Positions 26,392 to 43,008 are shown, counted from the first letter of the stretch. The stretch: DNA of 64,000 nucleotides from Peribacillus saganii (GCF_003429095.1 NZ_QVTE01000032.1:1-64000), one strand, 5' to 3'. Program-made: numbers and translations. The notes: a model not told the origin generated them from the sequence alone.

Positions 26392-26928
26392 TTACTTACC
26401 TGTTTTACCTTCTTTACGACGAACGAATTCGCCTTCATAACGGATACCTTTGCCTTTATACGGCTCTGGCGGACGAACGTCACGGATATTAGCAGCAAGC
26501 GCGCCAACGCGTTCTTTGTTTGCGCCTCTTACGATAATTTTTGTATTTGATGGAACTTCAACCTCAAGGCCAGCCTCAGGTTCGATCTCAACCGGATGAG
26601 AGTAACCAACGTTAAGTACAAGCTTTGAACCTTGTTTTGTAGCACGGTAACCAACACCGATAAGTTCTAAAGATCTTTCGAAGCCTTTAGATACTCCCTC
26701 AACCATGTTAGAGATTACAGCGCGAGTAGTTCCGTGTAATGCGCGGTGTTCTTTAGAATCAGTTGGACGTGAAACAGTAATCACGTTTTCCTCAATGCTG
26801 ATTGCAATATCCGCATTAAATGTTCTTGTTAATTCACCCTTTGGACCTTTTACAGTTACAGTACCATTGTTGCTAGTAATAGTAACGCCAGCAGGGATTT
26901 CAATAGGTTTTTTACCTACGCGTGACAT
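26392..26928 (-). CDS. rplF: 50S ribosomal protein L6
   Basis: A 178-residue L6 made of two similar alpha/beta domains, near the sarcin-ricin loop and the factor-binding site. It begins [15 protein letters not shown] and ends [19 protein letters not shown], both typical. Confidence 0.97.
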   Translation of the reverse strand: MSRVGKKPIEIPAGVTITSNNGTVTVKGPKGELTRTFNADIAISIEENVITVSRPTDSKEHRALHGTTRAVISNMVEGVSKGFERSLELIGVGYRATKQGSKLVLNVGYSHPVEIEPEAGLEVEVPSNTKIIVRGANKERVGALAANIRDVRPPEPYKGKGIRYEGEFVRRKEGKTGK

Positions 26929-26959
26929 CTAGTGCACCTCCATTCGTGTAAGAAATTTA

Positions 26960-27358
26960 TTACCAAACGTATGCTAATACTTCTCCGCCAACTTGTTTAG
27001 CGCGAGCTTCTTTATCAGTGATAACGCCTTGAGAAGTAGAAACGATTGCGATACCTAAACCGTTAAGAACGCGTGGAACTTCACCAGTTTTTGCATAAAC
27101 ACGCAAACCAGGTTTGCTGATGCGCTTTAGGCCAGTGATAACACGTTCGTTATTAACACCGTACTTCAAGAAGATACGGATAACACCTTGCTTGTTGTCT
27201 TCGATTAATTCAACGTCACGCACGAAGCCTTCACGCTTTAAGATTTCAGCAATATCTCTCTTAATCTTTGAAGCAGGAACTTCCAGTTTTTCGTGACGAA
27301 CCATGTTCGCATTACGGATGCGAGTAAGCATATCTGCAATAGGATCTGTCATGACCAT
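26960..27358 (-). CDS. rpsH: 30S ribosomal protein S8
   Basis: A 132-residue S8, a primary 16S rRNA-binding protein. It begins [18 protein letters not shown] and has the conserved C-terminal [14 protein letters not shown]. subtilis S8 starts with the same MVMTDP, which supports the chosen ATG. Confidence 0.97.
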   Translation of the reverse strand: MVMTDPIADMLTRIRNANMVRHEKLEVPASKIKRDIAEILKREGFVRDVELIEDNKQGVIRIFLKYGVNNERVITGLKRISKPGLRVYAKTGEVPRVLNGLGIAIVSTSQGVITDKEARAKQVGGEVLAYVW

Positions 27359-27388
27359 TTAATATTACCTCCTTCCCAAAATCGGGTT

Positions 27389-27574
27389 TTACCAGCTAGC
27401 TTTCTTAACGCCAGGAATTTGTCCTTTATATGCAAGTTCACGGAAGCAAATACGGCAAAGCTTGAATTTACGTAGTACTGAATGTGGACGACCGCAACGT
27501 TCGCAGCGTGTATAGTCTTGTACTTTAAACTTTGCTCCGCGCTTTTGCTTCAAGATCATAGATTTTTTAGCCAC
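27389..27574 (-). CDS. rpsN: 30S ribosomal protein S14, zinc-binding type
   Basis: A 61-residue S14 with zinc ligands Cys24, Cys27, Cys40 and Cys43 (CERCG, CRIC). This is the short C+ form encoded in the spc cluster, unlike the longer zinc-free paralogue used during zinc starvation. Confidence 0.97.
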   Translation of the reverse strand: MAKKSMILKQKRGAKFKVQDYTRCERCGRPHSVLRKFKLCRICFRELAYKGQIPGVKKASW

Positions 27575-27599
27575 GTTTTCGCCTCCCTTTATTTAGAGA

Positions 27600-28139
27600 T
27601 TACTTTTGGAACGGCATTCCAAATTGTGTTAATAGTTCACGAGCTTCTTCATCAGTATTAGCAGTCGTTACGATAACGATGTCCATACCGCGAACCTTGC
27701 TCACTTTATCATAATCAATCTCAGGGAAGATAAGCTGTTCTTTAACACCTAAAGTGTAGTTTCCGCGTCCGTCGAATGATTTCTTGGAGACACCGCGGAA
27801 GTCACGTACACGTGGTAAAGAAACAGATACTAATTTATCAAGGAATTCATACATACGCTCGCCGCGCAATGTTACTTTCGCACCGATAGGCATTCCTTCA
27901 CGTAGACGGAAACCTGCGATAGATTTCTTAGCCTTTGTAACCAATGGTTTTTGACCAGTGATCAAAGTTAGTTCTTCCACTGCATTATCTAGGGATTTTG
28001 CGTTGGCAACAGCGTCACCCACACCCATGTTTATAACGATTTTCTCGATTTTTGGAACTTCCATAACCGATTTATAATTGAACTTGCTCATTAGAGCAGG
28101 AGTCATTTCTTTTTGGAATTTTTCCTTTAGGCGGTTCAT
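27600..28139 (-). CDS. rplE: 50S ribosomal protein L5
   Basis: A 179-residue L5 that binds 5S rRNA and contacts the P-site tRNA. It begins [20 protein letters not shown] and ends in TQFGMPFQK, as in Bacillus. It lies between rplX and rpsN. Confidence 0.97.
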   Translation of the reverse strand: MNRLKEKFQKEMTPALMSKFNYKSVMEVPKIEKIVINMGVGDAVANAKSLDNAVEELTLITGQKPLVTKAKKSIAGFRLREGMPIGAKVTLRGERMYEFLDKLVSVSLPRVRDFRGVSKKSFDGRGNYTLGVKEQLIFPEIDYDKVSKVRGMDIVIVTTANTDEEARELLTQFGMPFQK

Positions 28140-28168
28140 TCTTTATTGTACCTCCCTTCTTCAGTAAC

Positions 28169-28480
28169 TTATTTATCTAAAGATTCACCTGATTTAATAG
28201 CTACGCGTACTTTCTTGCCGTCAACCACCTTGTAACCAACACGAGTTGGATTACCTGATTTAGGATCAAGAGGCATAACGTTAGAAACGTGAATAGCAGC
28301 TTCTTGGCTATTGATTCCACCTTGTGGATTAGCTTGAGAAGGCTTTGAGTGCTTCTTCACGATGTTGACTCCTTCAACAAGCACACGGTTTTTCTTCGGA
28401 TATGCTTCAAGGATGACACCTTGTTTGCCTTTGTCCTTACCAGAGATGACTACGACTTTGTCACCTTTTTTAACATGCAT
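28169..28480 (-). CDS. rplX: 50S ribosomal protein L24
   Basis: A 103-residue L24 with an N-terminal KOW motif ([17 protein letters not shown]), an assembly initiator for the large subunit. The start at 28480 (MHVKKGDK) has AAGGAGG upstream; an in-frame upstream Met at 28522 falls in the rplN stop region and is not used. Confidence 0.97.
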   Translation of the reverse strand: MHVKKGDKVVVISGKDKGKQGVILEAYPKKNRVLVEGVNIVKKHSKPSQANPQGGINSQEAAIHVSNVMPLDPKSGNPTRVGYKVVDGKKVRVAIKSGESLDK

Positions 28481-28521
28481 TAGCTTCGCACCTCCTTGAA
28501 AGGGCATTAAAGAATTTATCA

Positions 28522-28911
<390 letters not shown>

Positions 28912-28934
28912 TTAACATAATCCGAAAACCTATA

Positions 28935-29198
<264 letters not shown>

Positions 29199-29218
29199 TT
29201 ACGCAAACCTCCCCTCAT

Positions 29219-30507
<1,289 letters not shown>

Positions 30508-30849
30508 TTATCCCTCCTTCTTTTCTGATACTACGATAGTAATATGACTAGTACGTTTATTAATTGCGCTTGCACGTCCCATTGCGCGTGGACGGAAACG
30601 TTTCAATGTTGGCCCTTCATTTACATAAGCTTCTGTAATAACCAAGTTATTAACATCCATGTCGTAGTTGTGTTCTGCGTTAGCAACAGCAGATTTTAAC
30701 ACCTTTTCTACGACTGGAGAAGCAGCTTTTGGAGTAAAACGAAGAATTGCCACAGCTTCGCCTACTTGCTTGCCTCGGATTAAATCAGCTACTAAACGGA
30801 CTTTACGAGGAGCAATACGGACTGTTCTAGCAATAGCTTTTGCTTGCAT
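30508..30849 (-). CDS. rplV: 50S ribosomal protein L22
   Basis: A 113-residue L22 whose beta-hairpin lines the exit tunnel. The start at 30849 ([20 protein letters not shown]) has GAGGAGGG upstream; the Met six codons earlier overlaps that site. It ends 3 bp before rpsC. Confidence 0.97.
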   Translation of the reverse strand: MQAKAIARTVRIAPRKVRLVADLIRGKQVGEAVAILRFTPKAASPVVEKVLKSAVANAEHNYDMDVNNLVITEAYVNEGPTLKRFRPRAMGRASAINKRTSHITIVVSEKKEG

Positions 30850-30866
30850 GAGTTGCCCTCCTCTCA

Positions 30867-31181
<315 letters not shown>

Positions 31182-31205
31182 TTAATGAACCGTAGTTCAA
31201 CCCCG

Positions 31206-32054
<849 letters not shown>

Positions 32055-32061
32055 TTATGAA

Positions 32062-32346
32062 TTAAGCTTCAAAAAGTTCGATTTCTTTGCTGTCAGCAGT
32101 TAATTTAACAATTGCCTTGCGGCGCTTGTTTGTGTAACCTGCATGTTTACCCATGCGCTTGAATTTACCTTTGTAGTTCATGATGTTAACTTTGTCAACT
32201 TGCACGCCAAAGATTTCTTGTACAGCATCTTTAACTTGAGTTTTATTAGCTCTTACATCAACTTCAAAAGTGTATTTTTTTTCAGCCATTAACTCTGAAG
32301 AGTGTTCAGTAATTACGGGGCGCTTAATGATATCGCGAGCATCCAT
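32062..32346 (-). CDS. rplW: 50S ribosomal protein L23
   Basis: A 94-residue L23 at the tunnel exit, where trigger factor and SRP dock. It begins [16 protein letters not shown]. Its ATG overlaps the rplD stop by one base (TAATG). Confidence 0.97.
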   Translation of the reverse strand: MDARDIIKRPVITEHSSELMAEKKYTFEVDVRANKTQVKDAVQEIFGVQVDKVNIMNYKGKFKRMGKHAGYTNKRRKAIVKLTADSKEIELFEA

Positions 32347-32969
32347 TATGCAAGCACCTCCTCTACTTTTTCAACAGCTGACTTAGTCATGATCAATTTG
32401 TTGTGTGATACAACATCAAGAACATTAAGACCAGCAGCTTCTACAACTGTAACACCTGGGATGTTACGTGCAGAAAGAGCAATCTTTTCATCTAAACCGT
32501 CAGTTACGATCAAAGCTTTAGTGTCTACAGAAAGCCCTTTAAGGACAGCTGTAAATTCTTTTGTTTTCGGAGCTTCAAAAGCAAGGTTTTCAAGAACAAT
32601 GATTTCTTGTTCCAATGCTTTAGCGGATAATGCTGATTTGATAGCTAGACGACGCATTTTCTTAGGCATTTTATAGCTGTAAGAGCGTGGAGTTGGTCCG
32701 AAGACAGTACCACCGCCGCGCCATTGTGGTGAACGGATAGAACCTTGACGGGCACGTCCAGTTCCTTTTTGACGCCATGGTTTACGTCCACCGCCTGCTA
32801 CTTCAGAACGGTTTTTAACTTTGTGGTTTCCTTGACGAAGTGATGCTCTTTGCATGATGATCGCTTCGAATAATACATGGTTATTTGGTTCAATACCAAA
32901 GATGGAATCGTTTAGCTCGATATCGCCAACTTGGGTTCCAGCTTGATTGAACATTGTAACTTTTGGCAT
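32346..32969 (-). CDS. rplD: 50S ribosomal protein L4
   Basis: A 207-residue L4 with the long tunnel-lining loop ([19 protein letters not shown]). In E. coli L4 also represses the S10 operon; in Bacillus control differs. Coupled to rplW by a TAATG overlap. Confidence 0.97.
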   Translation of the reverse strand: MPKVTMFNQAGTQVGDIELNDSIFGIEPNNHVLFEAIIMQRASLRQGNHKVKNRSEVAGGGRKPWRQKGTGRARQGSIRSPQWRGGGTVFGPTPRSYSYKMPKKMRRLAIKSALSAKALEQEIIVLENLAFEAPKTKEFTAVLKGLSVDTKALIVTDGLDEKIALSARNIPGVTVVEAAGLNVLDVVSHNKLIMTKSAVEKVEEVLA

Positions 32970-32995
32970 TCTAATGCTCCTCCTTCCTTAAATAA

Positions 32996-33619
32996 TTACT
33001 TCACTTTAACCGCACTTTTAACTTTTAATAGAGCCTTTCTAGCTCCGGGAACGTTTCCTTTGATTAAAAGCAAGTTGCGCTCAACATCAACCTTAACGAT
33101 TGTCAAGTTTTGAACAGTAATCTGTTCTCCACCCATACGTCCAGGCAATAGTTTGTTTTTGAATACACGGTTTGGAGCAACCGGCCCCATTGAACCTGGG
33201 CGGCGGTGGTAGCGAGAACCGTGAGCCATTGGTCCGCGAGATTGTCCGTGGCGCTTAATAACACCCTGGAACCCTTTACCTTTAGATACTCCTGTTACAT
33301 CAACTACATCGCCTTCAGCGAAAATATCAACTTTGACTTCCTGACCCATTTCAACCCCGTCAAAATCACGGAATTCGCGAATGAAGCGCTTAGGTGCAGT
33401 ATTAGCTTTTGCGACGTGGCCTTTAGCAGGTTTGTTGGAAAGCTTTTCGCGCTTATCTTCAAAACCGATCTGTACCGCCTCGTAGCCGTCTGCTTCAACA
33501 GTTTTCTTTTGAAGAACAACGTTATTAGCAGCTTCTACAACAGTTACAGGAATAAGTTCACCGTTCTCAGCAAATACTTGCGTCATACCGATTTTTCTTC
33601 CTAAGATTCCTTTGGTCAT
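32996..33619 (-). CDS. rplC: 50S ribosomal protein L3
   Basis: A 207-residue L3 that reaches toward the peptidyl-transferase centre. It has the conserved [20 protein letters not shown] region and begins [16 protein letters not shown]. It lies between rpsJ and rplD. Confidence 0.97.
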   Translation of the reverse strand: MTKGILGRKIGMTQVFAENGELIPVTVVEAANNVVLQKKTVEADGYEAVQIGFEDKREKLSNKPAKGHVAKANTAPKRFIREFRDFDGVEMGQEVKVDIFAEGDVVDVTGVSKGKGFQGVIKRHGQSRGPMAHGSRYHRRPGSMGPVAPNRVFKNKLLPGRMGGEQITVQNLTIVKVDVERNLLLIKGNVPGARKALLKVKSAVKVK

Positions 33620-33656
33620 TAGTCACACCTCCTATAATGTTTTGTTTTTATATGAA

Positions 33657-34127
<471 letters not shown>

Positions 34128-34164
34128 TTAATCTTACACTTTCTTTGTCTGACACACTTCTACT

Positions 34165-34193
34165 ATTATACATAGATGCCTACATATTTTCAA
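34165..34193 (-). promoter_or_regulatory. S10 operon promoter, distal (sigma-A)
   Basis: Minus strand TTGAAA (34193-34188), 17-nt spacer, TATAAT (34170-34165). It is in tandem with the proximal promoter 67 bp downstream. Confidence 0.75.
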
Positions 34194-34302
34194 GACAATT
34201 TTTAAAAAGTAGTGTTGTAATTATTTTCTTCTATTATATAGTTCCAAAAGCAATAAACTCAGTGGTCGAAGAATGAATAGCTCCAAATCGGTTAATTAGT
34301 AT

Positions 34303-34328
34303 GAAAAGCCCGAAAAAGTTTCTCGGAC
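34303..34328 (-). terminator. second terminator-like hairpin after tufA
   Basis: Minus strand CCGAGAAAC then TTTTTCGGGCTTTT, an imperfect stem followed by T residues. Upstream of it lies a TGGGTTG/CAACCCA hairpin (34355-34380). Together with the strong hairpin at 34454-34485 these separate tufA from the S10 promoters. Confidence 0.5.
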
Positions 34329-34453
34329 AGTTGTTATTCATACAAATATTTCATTGGGTTGTATCATTTAATCCAACCCAGTCAACCCAAGTCTGCATCA
34401 CCCGCTTATCCAAATCTCCTGTACTTTTCACCCGAATGAAAAACAACCATATA

Positions 34454-34485
34454 AAAAGAGCAGACGGCGTCCCGTCTGCTCTTTT
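34454..34485 (-). terminator. tufA terminator
   Basis: Perfect 14-bp stem AAAAGAGCAGACGG / CCGTCTGCTCTTTT with a 4-nt loop, about 25 bp past the tufA stop. Confidence 0.92.
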
Positions 34486-34510
34486 GCAAAAACTATAAGG
34501 TTTCTATAAA

Positions 34511-35698
34511 TTATTCTTGGATTGTAGCAACTACGCCAGCGCCTACAGTACGTCCACCCTCACGGATAGAGAACTTAGTACCTTCTTCGATAGCGATAGG
34601 AGCGATAAGTTCAACAGTCATTTCGATGTTGTCGCCAGGCATAACCATTTCTACACCTTCAGGAAGGTTGCAAATACCAGTTACATCAGTTGTACGGAAG
34701 TAGAACTGTGGGCGATAGTTAGTGAAGAATGGAGTGTGACGTCCACCTTCTTCTTTAGAAAGAACGTAAACTTCTGCTTTGAACTTAGTGTGTGGCTTGA
34801 TTGTACCCGGCTTAGCAAGTACTTGGCCACGTTGGATTTCTTCACGAGATACACCACGTAGAAGAGCTCCGATGTTGTCTCCAGCTTCAGCATAGTCAAG
34901 AAGCTTACGGAACATTTCAACACCTGTTACAGTTGTTGGTTTTGGCTCTTCAGTGAAACCAGTGATTTCAACAGTGTCACCAACTTTAACTTGTCCACGC
35001 TCTACACGTCCTGTAGCAACAGTACCACGGCCAGTGATTGAGAATACATCCTCAACAGGCATCATGAATGGCTTTTCAGTGTCACGAGTTGGAGTTGGGA
35101 TATATTCGTCAACAGCTGTCATTAGCTCAACGATTTTTTCTTCCCAAGCAGCATCGCCTTCTAGAGCTTTAAGAGCAGATCCTTTGATAACTGGGATGTC
35201 ATCACCAGGGAACTCATATTCAGAAAGAAGGTCACGGATCTCCATTTCTACTAATTCAAGAAGCTCTTCGTCGTCCACCATGTCACACTTGTTCATGAAT
35301 ACAACAAGGTAAGGTACACCTACTTGACGAGAAAGAAGGATGTGCTCACGAGTTTGTGGCATTGGGCCGTCAGCAGCAGATACTACAAGGATTCCGCCAT
35401 CCATTTGAGCAGCACCAGTGATCATGTTTTTAACATAGTCAGCGTGTCCTGGGCAGTCAACGTGTGCATAGTGACGGCTAGCAGTTTCATACTCAACGTG
35501 TGCAGTTGAGATTGTGATACCACGCTCTCTTTCTTCTGGAGCAGCGTCGATTTGATCGTAAGCGCGTGCTTCAGCTCCACCTGCTTTAGCAAGTACAGTT
35601 GTGATAGCAGCTGTTAAAGTAGTTTTACCATGGTCAACGTGACCAATTGTACCGATATTAACGTGCGGTTTAGAGCGGTCGAATTTAGCTTTTCCCAT
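34511..35698 (-). CDS. tufA: elongation factor Tu
   Basis: A 395-residue GTPase that delivers aminoacyl-tRNA to the ribosome. The P-loop is in [13 protein letters not shown] near the N-terminus, with DCPGH and NKCD motifs after it. AGGAGGAA precedes the ATG. It has its own promoter and a leader hairpin, so its level can exceed that of fusA. Confidence 0.98.
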   Translation of the reverse strand: MGKAKFDRSKPHVNIGTIGHVDHGKTTLTAAITTVLAKAGGAEARAYDQIDAAPEERERGITISTAHVEYETASRHYAHVDCPGHADYVKNMITGAAQMDGGILVVSAADGPMPQTREHILLSRQVGVPYLVVFMNKCDMVDDEELLELVEMEIRDLLSEYEFPGDDIPVIKGSALKALEGDAAWEEKIVELMTAVDEYIPTPTRDTEKPFMMPVEDVFSITGRGTVATGRVERGQVKVGDTVEITGFTEEPKPTTVTGVEMFRKLLDYAEAGDNIGALLRGVSREEIQRGQVLAKPGTIKPHTKFKAEVYVLSKEEGGRHTPFFTNYRPQFYFRTTDVTGICNLPEGVEMVMPGDNIEMTVELIAPIAIEEGTKFSIREGGRTVGAGVVATIQE

Positions 35699-35741
35699 TA
35701 GGAAATTCCTCCTTAAAATTGTTTATGGATTAAGTATAGTT

Positions 35742-35775
35742 GCTATGAAAGCCCAAAAAATGCTGCTTTCATAGC
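35742..35775 (-). promoter_or_regulatory. hairpin in the tufA leader
   Basis: Perfect 11-bp stem GCTATGAAAGC / GCTTTCATAGC with a 12-nt loop. It lies between the tufA promoter and its ribosome-binding site. There is no T-run directly after it, so RNA stabilisation is more likely than termination. Confidence 0.6.
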
Positions 35776-35786
35776 TTACATAAGTA

Positions 35787-35815
35787 GTTATACTTTAATA
35801 AGAGATGAAAATCAA
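35787..35815 (-). promoter_or_regulatory. tufA promoter (sigma-A)
   Basis: Minus strand TTGATT (35815-35810), 17-nt spacer, TATAAC (35792-35787). The -35 directly abuts the fusA stop codon. Confidence 0.65.
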
Positions 35816-37894
35816 TTATTCACCTTTATTTTTTTTGATAATTTCTTCAGAAATGCTCTTTGGTACTTCTTCATAGTGGTCGAAGTGCATAGAGAATGTT
35901 CCGCGTCCTTGAGTGTTAGAACGTAGTGAAGTAGCATATCCAAACATTTCAGATAGTGGAACCATCGCGCGTACAACTTGTGCGTTACCGCGAGCTTCCA
36001 TACCTTCTACACGACCACGGCGAGATGTAATATCACCCATGATATCTCCCAAATATTCTTCAGGAATAACTACTTCGACTTTCATAATTGGCTCAAGGAT
36101 TACTGGGTTACATTTAGAAGCAGCGTTTTTCAATGCCATAGAAGCAGCGATCTTAAACGCCATTTCGTTGGAGTCAACATCATGGTAAGACCCGTCAAAT
36201 AAACGAGCTTTAATGTCTACTAATGGGAATCCAGCAAGAACTCCATTATCTAAAGAATCTTGTAGTCCAGCTTGTACAGCAGGAATGTATTCACGAGGAA
36301 CAACCCCACCTACAATACCGTTTTCAAACTCAAAGCCTTTTCCTTCTTCATTTGGAGAGAATTCAATCCAAACGTGTCCGAATTGTCCGCGGCCGCCTGA
36401 CTGACGTACGAACTTTCCTTCAACCTGTGCAGATCCACGGAAAGTTTCACGATACGCAACCTGAGGAGCACCAACATTAGCTTCTACTTTGAATTCACGG
36501 CGCATACGATCAACGAGTATATCTAGGTGAAGCTCACCCATACCAGCAATGATTGTTTGTCCAGTTTCCTGGTCTGTATGTGCACGGAATGTTGGATCTT
36601 CTTCTTGCAGCTTTTGTAAAGCGTTAGACATTTTGTCTTGGTCCGCTTTAGATTTAGGTTCAACGGAAAGTGAGATAACTGGCTCTGGGAATACCATGGA
36701 TTCAAGAATAACTTGATTCTTGTCATCACATAGAGTATCTCCAGTTGTAGTATCTTTCAAACCAACAGCAGCAGCGATATCCCCAGCGTGTACTTCTGAG
36801 ATTTCTTCACGGCTGTTTGCGTGCATTTGAAGGATACGTCCAATACGTTCACGCTTACCTTTTGTAGAGTTAATTACATATGAACCTGATTGCAATGTAC
36901 CAGAGTACACGCGGAAGAATGTAAGTTTTCCTACATAAGGATCTGTCATAACCTTAAACGCAAGAGCTGCAAATGGCTCTTCATCACTTGATGGACGAGT
37001 TACTTCTTCTTCGGAATCCGGAAGAGTACCTTTAATAGCTGGCACATCAACAGGAGCTGGAAGATAGTCAATAACTGCATCTAGCATTAATTGAACACCT
37101 TTGTTTTTGAATGCTGATCCACAGATTACAGGGAAGAATTCAACGTTTACTGTACCTTTACGAATAGCCGCTTTAAGCTCTTCTTTAGTGATTTCTTCAC
37201 CGCCAAGGTATTTTTCCATTAATTCTTCGTCTAATTCTGCAACAGCTTCTACTAGCTTTTCACGGTATTCGTCGGCCTGCGCTTTGTATTCCTCAGGAAT
37301 ATCACGCACTTCGATATCAGTACCTAGGTCATTGCCGTAGAACGTAGCGTTCATTTCAATCAAGTCAATGATCGCTTCGAACTCGTCTTCAGCACCGATT
37401 GGCAGCTGAATTGGGTGTGCATTTGCTTGAAGACGTTCATGAATCGTTTTTACTGAATATAAGAAGTCAGCACCGATTTTGTCCATCTTGTTTACAAATA
37501 CAACACGTGGTACTCCGTAAGTTGTAGCCTGGCGCCAAACTGTTTCAGTTTGAGGCTCAACACCTGATTGGGCATCAAGAACAGCAACAGCACCATCCAG
37601 TACACGCAATGAACGTTCAACTTCAACTGTGAAGTCTACGTGTCCAGGTGTGTCGATGATATTAACGCGGTGTCCTTTCCATGCTGCAGTAGTTGCTGCA
37701 GATGTAATGGTGATACCGCGTTCTTGTTCCTGCTCCATCCAGTCCATCTGAGATGCACCTTCATGAGTTTCACCAATCTTGTGAATACGGCCAGTGTAAT
37801 ATAATACGCGCTCAGTCGTAGTCGTTTTACCGGCATCGATGTGGGCCATGATGCCGATATTACGAGTATTAGCCAAGGAGAACTCTCTTGCCAT
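35816..37894 (-). CDS. fusA: elongation factor G
   Basis: A 692-residue translocation GTPase with P-loop [15 protein letters not shown] near the N-terminus, DTPGH and NKMD motifs, then domains II-V. It is part of the str operon rpsL-rpsG-fusA-tufA. The start follows a GGAGAAATACC region 48 bp after rpsG. Confidence 0.98.
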   Translation of the reverse strand: MAREFSLANTRNIGIMAHIDAGKTTTTERVLYYTGRIHKIGETHEGASQMDWMEQEQERGITITSAATTAAWKGHRVNIIDTPGHVDFTVEVERSLRVLDGAVAVLDAQSGVEPQTETVWRQATTYGVPRVVFVNKMDKIGADFLYSVKTIHERLQANAHPIQLPIGAEDEFEAIIDLIEMNATFYGNDLGTDIEVRDIPEEYKAQADEYREKLVEAVAELDEELMEKYLGGEEITKEELKAAIRKGTVNVEFFPVICGSAFKNKGVQLMLDAVIDYLPAPVDVPAIKGTLPDSEEEVTRPSSDEEPFAALAFKVMTDPYVGKLTFFRVYSGTLQSGSYVINSTKGKRERIGRILQMHANSREEISEVHAGDIAAAVGLKDTTTGDTLCDDKNQVILESMVFPEPVISLSVEPKSKADQDKMSNALQKLQEEDPTFRAHTDQETGQTIIAGMGELHLDILVDRMRREFKVEANVGAPQVAYRETFRGSAQVEGKFVRQSGGRGQFGHVWIEFSPNEEGKGFEFENGIVGGVVPREYIPAVQAGLQDSLDNGVLAGFPLVDIKARLFDGSYHDVDSNEMAFKIAASMALKNAASKCNPVILEPIMKVEVVIPEEYLGDIMGDITSRRGRVEGMEARGNAQVVRAMVPLSEMFGYATSLRSNTQGRGTFSMHFDHYEEVPKSISEEIIKKNKGE

Positions 37895-37941
37895 TGGGGT
37901 ATTTCTCCTTCCATATATGGGTAATAGTGTTTGGTTGGATT

Positions 37942-38412
37942 TTACCAGCGATAGTGAGCAAATGCTTTATTTGCTTCAGCCATTTTATGAGTATCTTCAC
38001 GTTTCTTAACAGAAGCACCAGTGTTGTTTGCTGCATCAAGAATTTCGTTAGCCAAACGCTCTTCCATCGTTTTTTCTCCACGTGAACGAGAGTAGTTAAC
38101 TAACCAGCGAAGTCCAAGAGTTGAACGGCGATCTGGGCGCACCTCCACAGGTACTTGGTAGTTTGCACCACCTACACGACGTGCTTTTACTTCCAGTACA
38201 GGCATGATGTTCTTAAGTGCTTGATCAAACACTTCGATTGCATCTTTGCCAGAACGTTCCGCAATGATATCAAATGCTGAGTAAAGAATTTTTTGTGATT
38301 TACCTCTTTGTCCGTCAACCATCATTTTGTTGATCAAACGAGTCACAAGTTTTGAATTGTAAATTGGATCCGGCAATACATCTCTTTTTGAAACAGGTCC
38401 TTTACGAGGCAT
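37942..38412 (-). CDS. rpsG: 30S ribosomal protein S7
   Basis: A 156-residue S7, the primary head-assembly protein, beginning [20 protein letters not shown] and ending [25 protein letters not shown] precedes the start. Confidence 0.98.
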   Translation of the reverse strand: MPRKGPVSKRDVLPDPIYNSKLVTRLINKMMVDGQRGKSQKILYSAFDIIAERSGKDAIEVFDQALKNIMPVLEVKARRVGGANYQVPVEVRPDRRSTLGLRWLVNYSRSRGEKTMEERLANEILDAANNTGASVKKREDTHKMAEANKAFAHYRW

Positions 38413-38449
38413 GAATGTTCCTCCTTTCAGTAAGGTTCATATTTTTAGA

Positions 38450-38902
<453 letters not shown>

Positions 38903-38975
38903 CTAGTACCACACATCCAGGTGGTTCATAAATGAGCAAAAACAAAGTTTTTGCAGAATATCCACAAAAACAGTT

Positions 38976-39224
38976 TTACTTTTTAATGGCAACAGCTGCT
39001 GCTCCAACATCAATTCCACAAGCTTTTCCAAGCATTTGCATCGAATCAACATATGTGATTGGAACCCCTAAATCCCGTGCATTCATCTCAATCTTTGCTG
39101 TCAGTGTCCTGTCAGCATCCTTTGAGATCACTACCTCTTGAATCAGGTTGTTCTTAAGAGCTCTCACTGTCTGTTTCGTTCCTACAATCACTGACTTTGC
39201 CTGTAGCACTTTTTCATAAGACAT
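38976..39224 (-). CDS. rplGB: L7Ae-family ribosomal protein RplGB (YbxF)
   Basis: An 82-residue L7Ae/L30e-fold protein that binds kink-turn RNA; in B. subtilis it is called YbxF or RplGB. The start at 39224 ([19 protein letters not shown]) is preferred over an upstream Met at 39245. It sits between rpoC and rpsL, as in B. subtilis. Confidence 0.93.
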   Translation of the reverse strand: MSYEKVLQAKSVIVGTKQTVRALKNNLIQEVVISKDADRTLTAKIEMNARDLGVPITYVDSMQMLGKACGIDVGAAAVAIKK

Positions 39225-39339
39225 ATTACATATCCTCCAAAGCAACAGGGTATTATAGGAGCACCTTTGCTATAATACCACCCTTAGGCAGTAGATGTCA
39301 ACTTACTTTTTAAAAAAAGTTTTATTGTTCTCAGAAGCT

Positions 39340-39374
39340 TTAAAAAAGGAGACCGGTGAGAATATCACCGGCCA
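39340..39374 (-). terminator. rpoC terminator
   Basis: Minus strand GGCCGGTGA / TCACCGGTC stem with a TATTC loop, then TCCTTTTTT. It follows the rpoC stop by about 35 bp. Confidence 0.85.
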
Positions 39375-39408
39375 TCTTATTACTTATATTTAAAGAATTA
39401 CTCAATGG

Positions 39409-42400
39409 TTAATCTACAGTGACTGTTTCCTCGCTTGCATCTTCTGCAAGAACAGGCTTCGCTTTTCTGTAGCGTGTCATACCAGTTCCAGCAGGAACCA
39501 GTTTACCAATAATAACATTTTCCTTTAAGCCAAGAAGTTCATCTCGCTTACCCTTAATTGCTGCATCTGTAAGGACACGTGTTGTCTCCTGGAAGGATGC
39601 TGCAGAAAGGAAGGAATCTGTTTCGAGAGAAGCTTTAGTAATACCAAGCAATACTGGACGGCCTGTAGCCGGCAGCTTACCTTCCATTAAAGCGGATGTA
39701 TTAGCAGCCGTGAATTGGTGGACATCCAGAAGTGTACCTGGAAGGACATCAGTTTCTCCTGCATCAATGACACGAACTTTACGCATCATTTGTCTTACCA
39801 TAACTTCTATATGCTTATCTCCAATTTCAACACCCTGCATACGGTAAACTTTTTGAACTTCACGAAGCAGATATTCCTGTACAGAAAGTACGTCTTTTAC
39901 TTTCAGGAGCTCTTTTGGATCAATGGATCCTTCTGTAAGTTCCTGACCGCGCATAACGTGAGAATCAACAGTTACCTTCAAGCGTGCTGTATAAGGTGCA
40001 GTATATGTGCGTGATTCAACTTCGCCCTGAATAACAATTTCCTGCTGTTTATCCTTGACTTCGTTGATAGCCACAACTGTACCTTCAATTTCGGTAATCA
40101 AGGCTTGACCTTTCGGATTTCTCGCTTCAAAAATTTCCTGAATACGAGGCAAACCTTGTGTGATATCGTCACCGGCAACTCCGCCCGTATGGAAAGTACG
40201 CATTGTCAGCTGTGTACCTGGTTCACCGATTGATTGGGCCGCAATAATACCGACTGCTTCCCCAACTTCGACTTCCTGCCCTGTAGCTAAATTGCGTCCA
40301 TAACATTTTTTACATACACCATGTGAAGTGTTGCATGTAAAGGCAGAACGGATCCAAACCTCTTCAATACCGCTATCTTCAATATAGTTAGCCAGATCTT
40401 CCGTGATTAAACCATTTTCAGGTACAATCACTTCGTTAGTTTCTGGATGCTTGATTGTTTTCCTAGCATGTCTTCCTACAAGACGCTCTTCAAGCCTTTC
40501 GATTACTTCTGTTCCATCTTTAAGAGCTGAAATCTTAAGGCCCCGGTCTGTTCCACAGTCGTCATCGCGTACGATAACATCCTGTGCCACGTCAACCAGA
40601 CGACGGGTGAGGTAACCTGAGTCTGCCGTTTTAAGAGCTGTATCTACAAGGCCTTTACGGGCTCCGTGTGTAGAAATAAAGTATTCTAAAACGGTTAAGC
40701 CTTCACGGAAACTTGACTTAATTGGGAGCTCAATAATACGACCGGCCGGGTTTGCCATCAGTCCGCGCATACCTGCAAGCTGTGTAAAGTTCGAAGCATT
40801 ACCACGGGCACCTGAGTCACTCATCATAAAGATTGGGTTGGTTGTATCCAATGAACCCATTAGTTTAGCCTGGATATTATCCTTAGCCGCACTCCAAATG
40901 GAGATAACACGGTCATAACGCTCATCTTCAGTAATTAAACCGCGGCGGAATTGTTTTAACACGTTATCTACCTTTGTTTGAGCTTCTTCAATAACCTTTG
41001 TTTTTTCTTCCAAAACAACGATGTCGGCCACACCTACTGTAATACCGGCACGTGTGGAATATCTAAAGCCCAGGTCCTTCATACGGTCAAGCATTTTAGA
41101 GGTTTCCGTGATTTTAAATCGCTTGAAAACTTCCGCTATGATATTTCCAAGGATCTTTTTCTTGAACGGATCAATGATTTCCTGTGCTCTTATCTTTTCA
41201 ACAACATTTGCTCCTTTTTCAACAAAGTACCGTTCAGGAGTTTTCACTTCCAGGTTCTCCCTTGTAGGTTCGTTGATGTAAGGGAAGGATGCAGGAAGGA
41301 TTTCATTGAAAACCAGCTTACCTACAGTTGTAATTAACAGCTGTTGGTTCTGCTCCTCTGTAAATGTTTGATTGTTTAATGAAGATGCATGGACCGCTAC
41401 ACGTGAATGCAGATGTACATAGCCATTTTGATAGGCAAGCAGCGCTTCATTTGTATCTTTGAAAATCATTCCTTCACCAACTGCCCCAGCACGTTCAAGA
41501 GTAAGGTAATAGTTGCCTAATACCATATCCTGTGACGGTGTAACAACTGGTTTTCCATCTTTAGGATTCAAGATATTCTGGGCTGCAAGCATAAGCAAGC
41601 GGGCTTCCGCTTGTGCTTCAGAAGATAGTGGAACGTGAACCGCCATTTGATCGCCGTCGAAATCGGCATTATAAGCCGTACATACAAGCGGGTGCAAACG
41701 GATCGCGCGGCCTTCTACCAATGTTGGTTCGAAAGCCTGGATTCCGAGCCTGTGAAGAGTAGGGGCACGGTTAAGCAGAACCGGATGCTCCTTAATAACG
41801 GATTCCAGCACATCCCAAACTTCTGGCTGCAGCCTTTCGATTTTACGTTTTGCTGATTTAATATTGTGGGCTAATCCTTTTTGAACCAATTCCTTCATAA
41901 CAAATGGCTTGAATAGCTCAATTGCCATTTCTTTAGGAAGTCCGCATTGGTACATTTTAAGGTTTGGACCTACGACGATAACAGAACGTCCGGAATAATC
42001 AACACGCTTACCAAGAAGGTTTTGACGGAAACGGCCCTGTTTACCTTTAAACATATGGGATAAAGATTTTAAAGGCCTATTACCCGGTCCTGTTACAGGA
42101 CGCCCACGGCGGCCGTTATCAATCAGCGCATCTACCGCTTCTTGCAGCATACGCTTTTCGTTTTGAACGATAATGCTAGGCGCTCCAAGATCCAACAGCC
42201 TTTTCAGACGGTTGTTACGGTTAATTACACGGCGGTACAGATCATTCAGATCGGAAGTTGCAAAGCGTCCGCCATCTAATTGTACCATCGGGCGAAGCTC
42301 CGGAGGAATGACCGGTAGTACATCAAGAATCATCCATGAAGGTTCGTTCCCTGAATTCCTGAAGGCTTCGAGAACTTCTAGACGCTTGATAGCACGAGTT

Positions 42401-43008
42401 CTTCTTTGTCCTTGTGCAGTTTTTAATTCTTCTTTTAAAGAATCTACTTCTTTTTCAGTGTCGATATCAGATAAAAGCTTTTTAATAGCCTCTGCTCCCA
42501 TGCCTGCCTGGAACTTTGTTCCATACTTTTCGCGATATGCACGGTATTCTTTTTCAGATAAAAGCTGCTTCTTCTCTAATGCAGTATCTCCTGTTTCGGT
42601 CACTACATAAGAGGCGAAATAAATAACTTCCTCCAAAGCGCGGGGGGACATGTCCAGGACAAGTCCCATCCGGCTTGGAATACCTTTGAAATACCAGATA
42701 TGGGATACCGGGGCTGCAAGCTCAATGTGTCCCATACGCTCACGGCGAACCTTGGCACGCGTTACTTCAACGCCGCATCGATCACAGACTACACCTTTAT
42801 AACGTACACGCTTATACTTTCCGCAATGGCATTCCCAGTCTTTTTGAGGACCGAAAATCCTTTCACAGAACAAGCCGTCCTTTTCAGGCTTTAGTGTACG
42901 ATAGTTTATTGTTTCCGGCTTCTTTACTTCGCCATGCGACCAAGAACGGATCTTGTCAGGCGAAGCAAGCCCGATTTTCATATACTCAAAATTATTAACA
43001 TCTATCAA
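39409..43008 (-). CDS. rpoC: RNA polymerase beta-prime subunit
   Basis: A 1199-residue beta-prime subunit. The N-terminal zinc ribbon ([20 protein letters not shown]) and the catalytic Mg-binding NADFDGD are present. The start is TTG at 43008, as in B. subtilis, with GAGGTAGG upstream. It lies 77 bp after rpoB and ends at its own terminator. Confidence 0.98.
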   Translation of the reverse strand: MIDVNNFEYMKIGLASPDKIRSWSHGEVKKPETINYRTLKPEKDGLFCERIFGPQKDWECHCGKYKRVRYKGVVCDRCGVEVTRAKVRRERMGHIELAAPVSHIWYFKGIPSRMGLVLDMSPRALEEVIYFASYVVTETGDTALEKKQLLSEKEYRAYREKYGTKFQAGMGAEAIKKLLSDIDTEKEVDSLKEELKTAQGQRRTRAIKRLEVLEAFRNSGNEPSWMILDVLPVIPPELRPMVQLDGGRFATSDLNDLYRRVINRNNRLKRLLDLGAPSIIVQNEKRMLQEAVDALIDNGRRGRPVTGPGNRPLKSLSHMFKGKQGRFRQNLLGKRVDYSGRSVIVVGPNLKMYQCGLPKEMAIELFKPFVMKELVQKGLAHNIKSAKRKIERLQPEVWDVLESVIKEHPVLLNRAPTLHRLGIQAFEPTLVEGRAIRLHPLVCTAYNADFDGDQMAVHVPLSSEAQAEARLLMLAAQNILNPKDGKPVVTPSQDMVLGNYYLTLERAGAVGEGMIFKDTNEALLAYQNGYVHLHSRVAVHASSLNNQTFTEEQNQQLLITTVGKLVFNEILPASFPYINEPTRENLEVKTPERYFVEKGANVVEKIRAQEIIDPFKKKILGNIIAEVFKRFKITETSKMLDRMKDLGFRYSTRAGITVGVADIVVLEEKTKVIEEAQTKVDNVLKQFRRGLITEDERYDRVISIWSAAKDNIQAKLMGSLDTTNPIFMMSDSGARGNASNFTQLAGMRGLMANPAGRIIELPIKSSFREGLTVLEYFISTHGARKGLVDTALKTADSGYLTRRLVDVAQDVIVRDDDCGTDRGLKISALKDGTEVIERLEERLVGRHARKTIKHPETNEVIVPENGLITEDLANYIEDSGIEEVWIRSAFTCNTSHGVCKKCYGRNLATGQEVEVGEAVGIIAAQSIGEPGTQLTMRTFHTGGVAGDDITQGLPRIQEIFEARNPKGQALITEIEGTVVAINEVKDKQQEIVIQGEVESRTYTAPYTARLKVTVDSHVMRGQELTEGSIDPKELLKVKDVLSVQEYLLREVQKVYRMQGVEIGDKHIEVMVRQMMRKVRVIDAGETDVLPGTLLDVHQFTAANTSALMEGKLPATGRPVLLGITKASLETDSFLSAASFQETTRVLTDAAIKGKRDELLGLKENVIIGKLVPAGTGMTRYRKAKPVLAEDASEETVTVD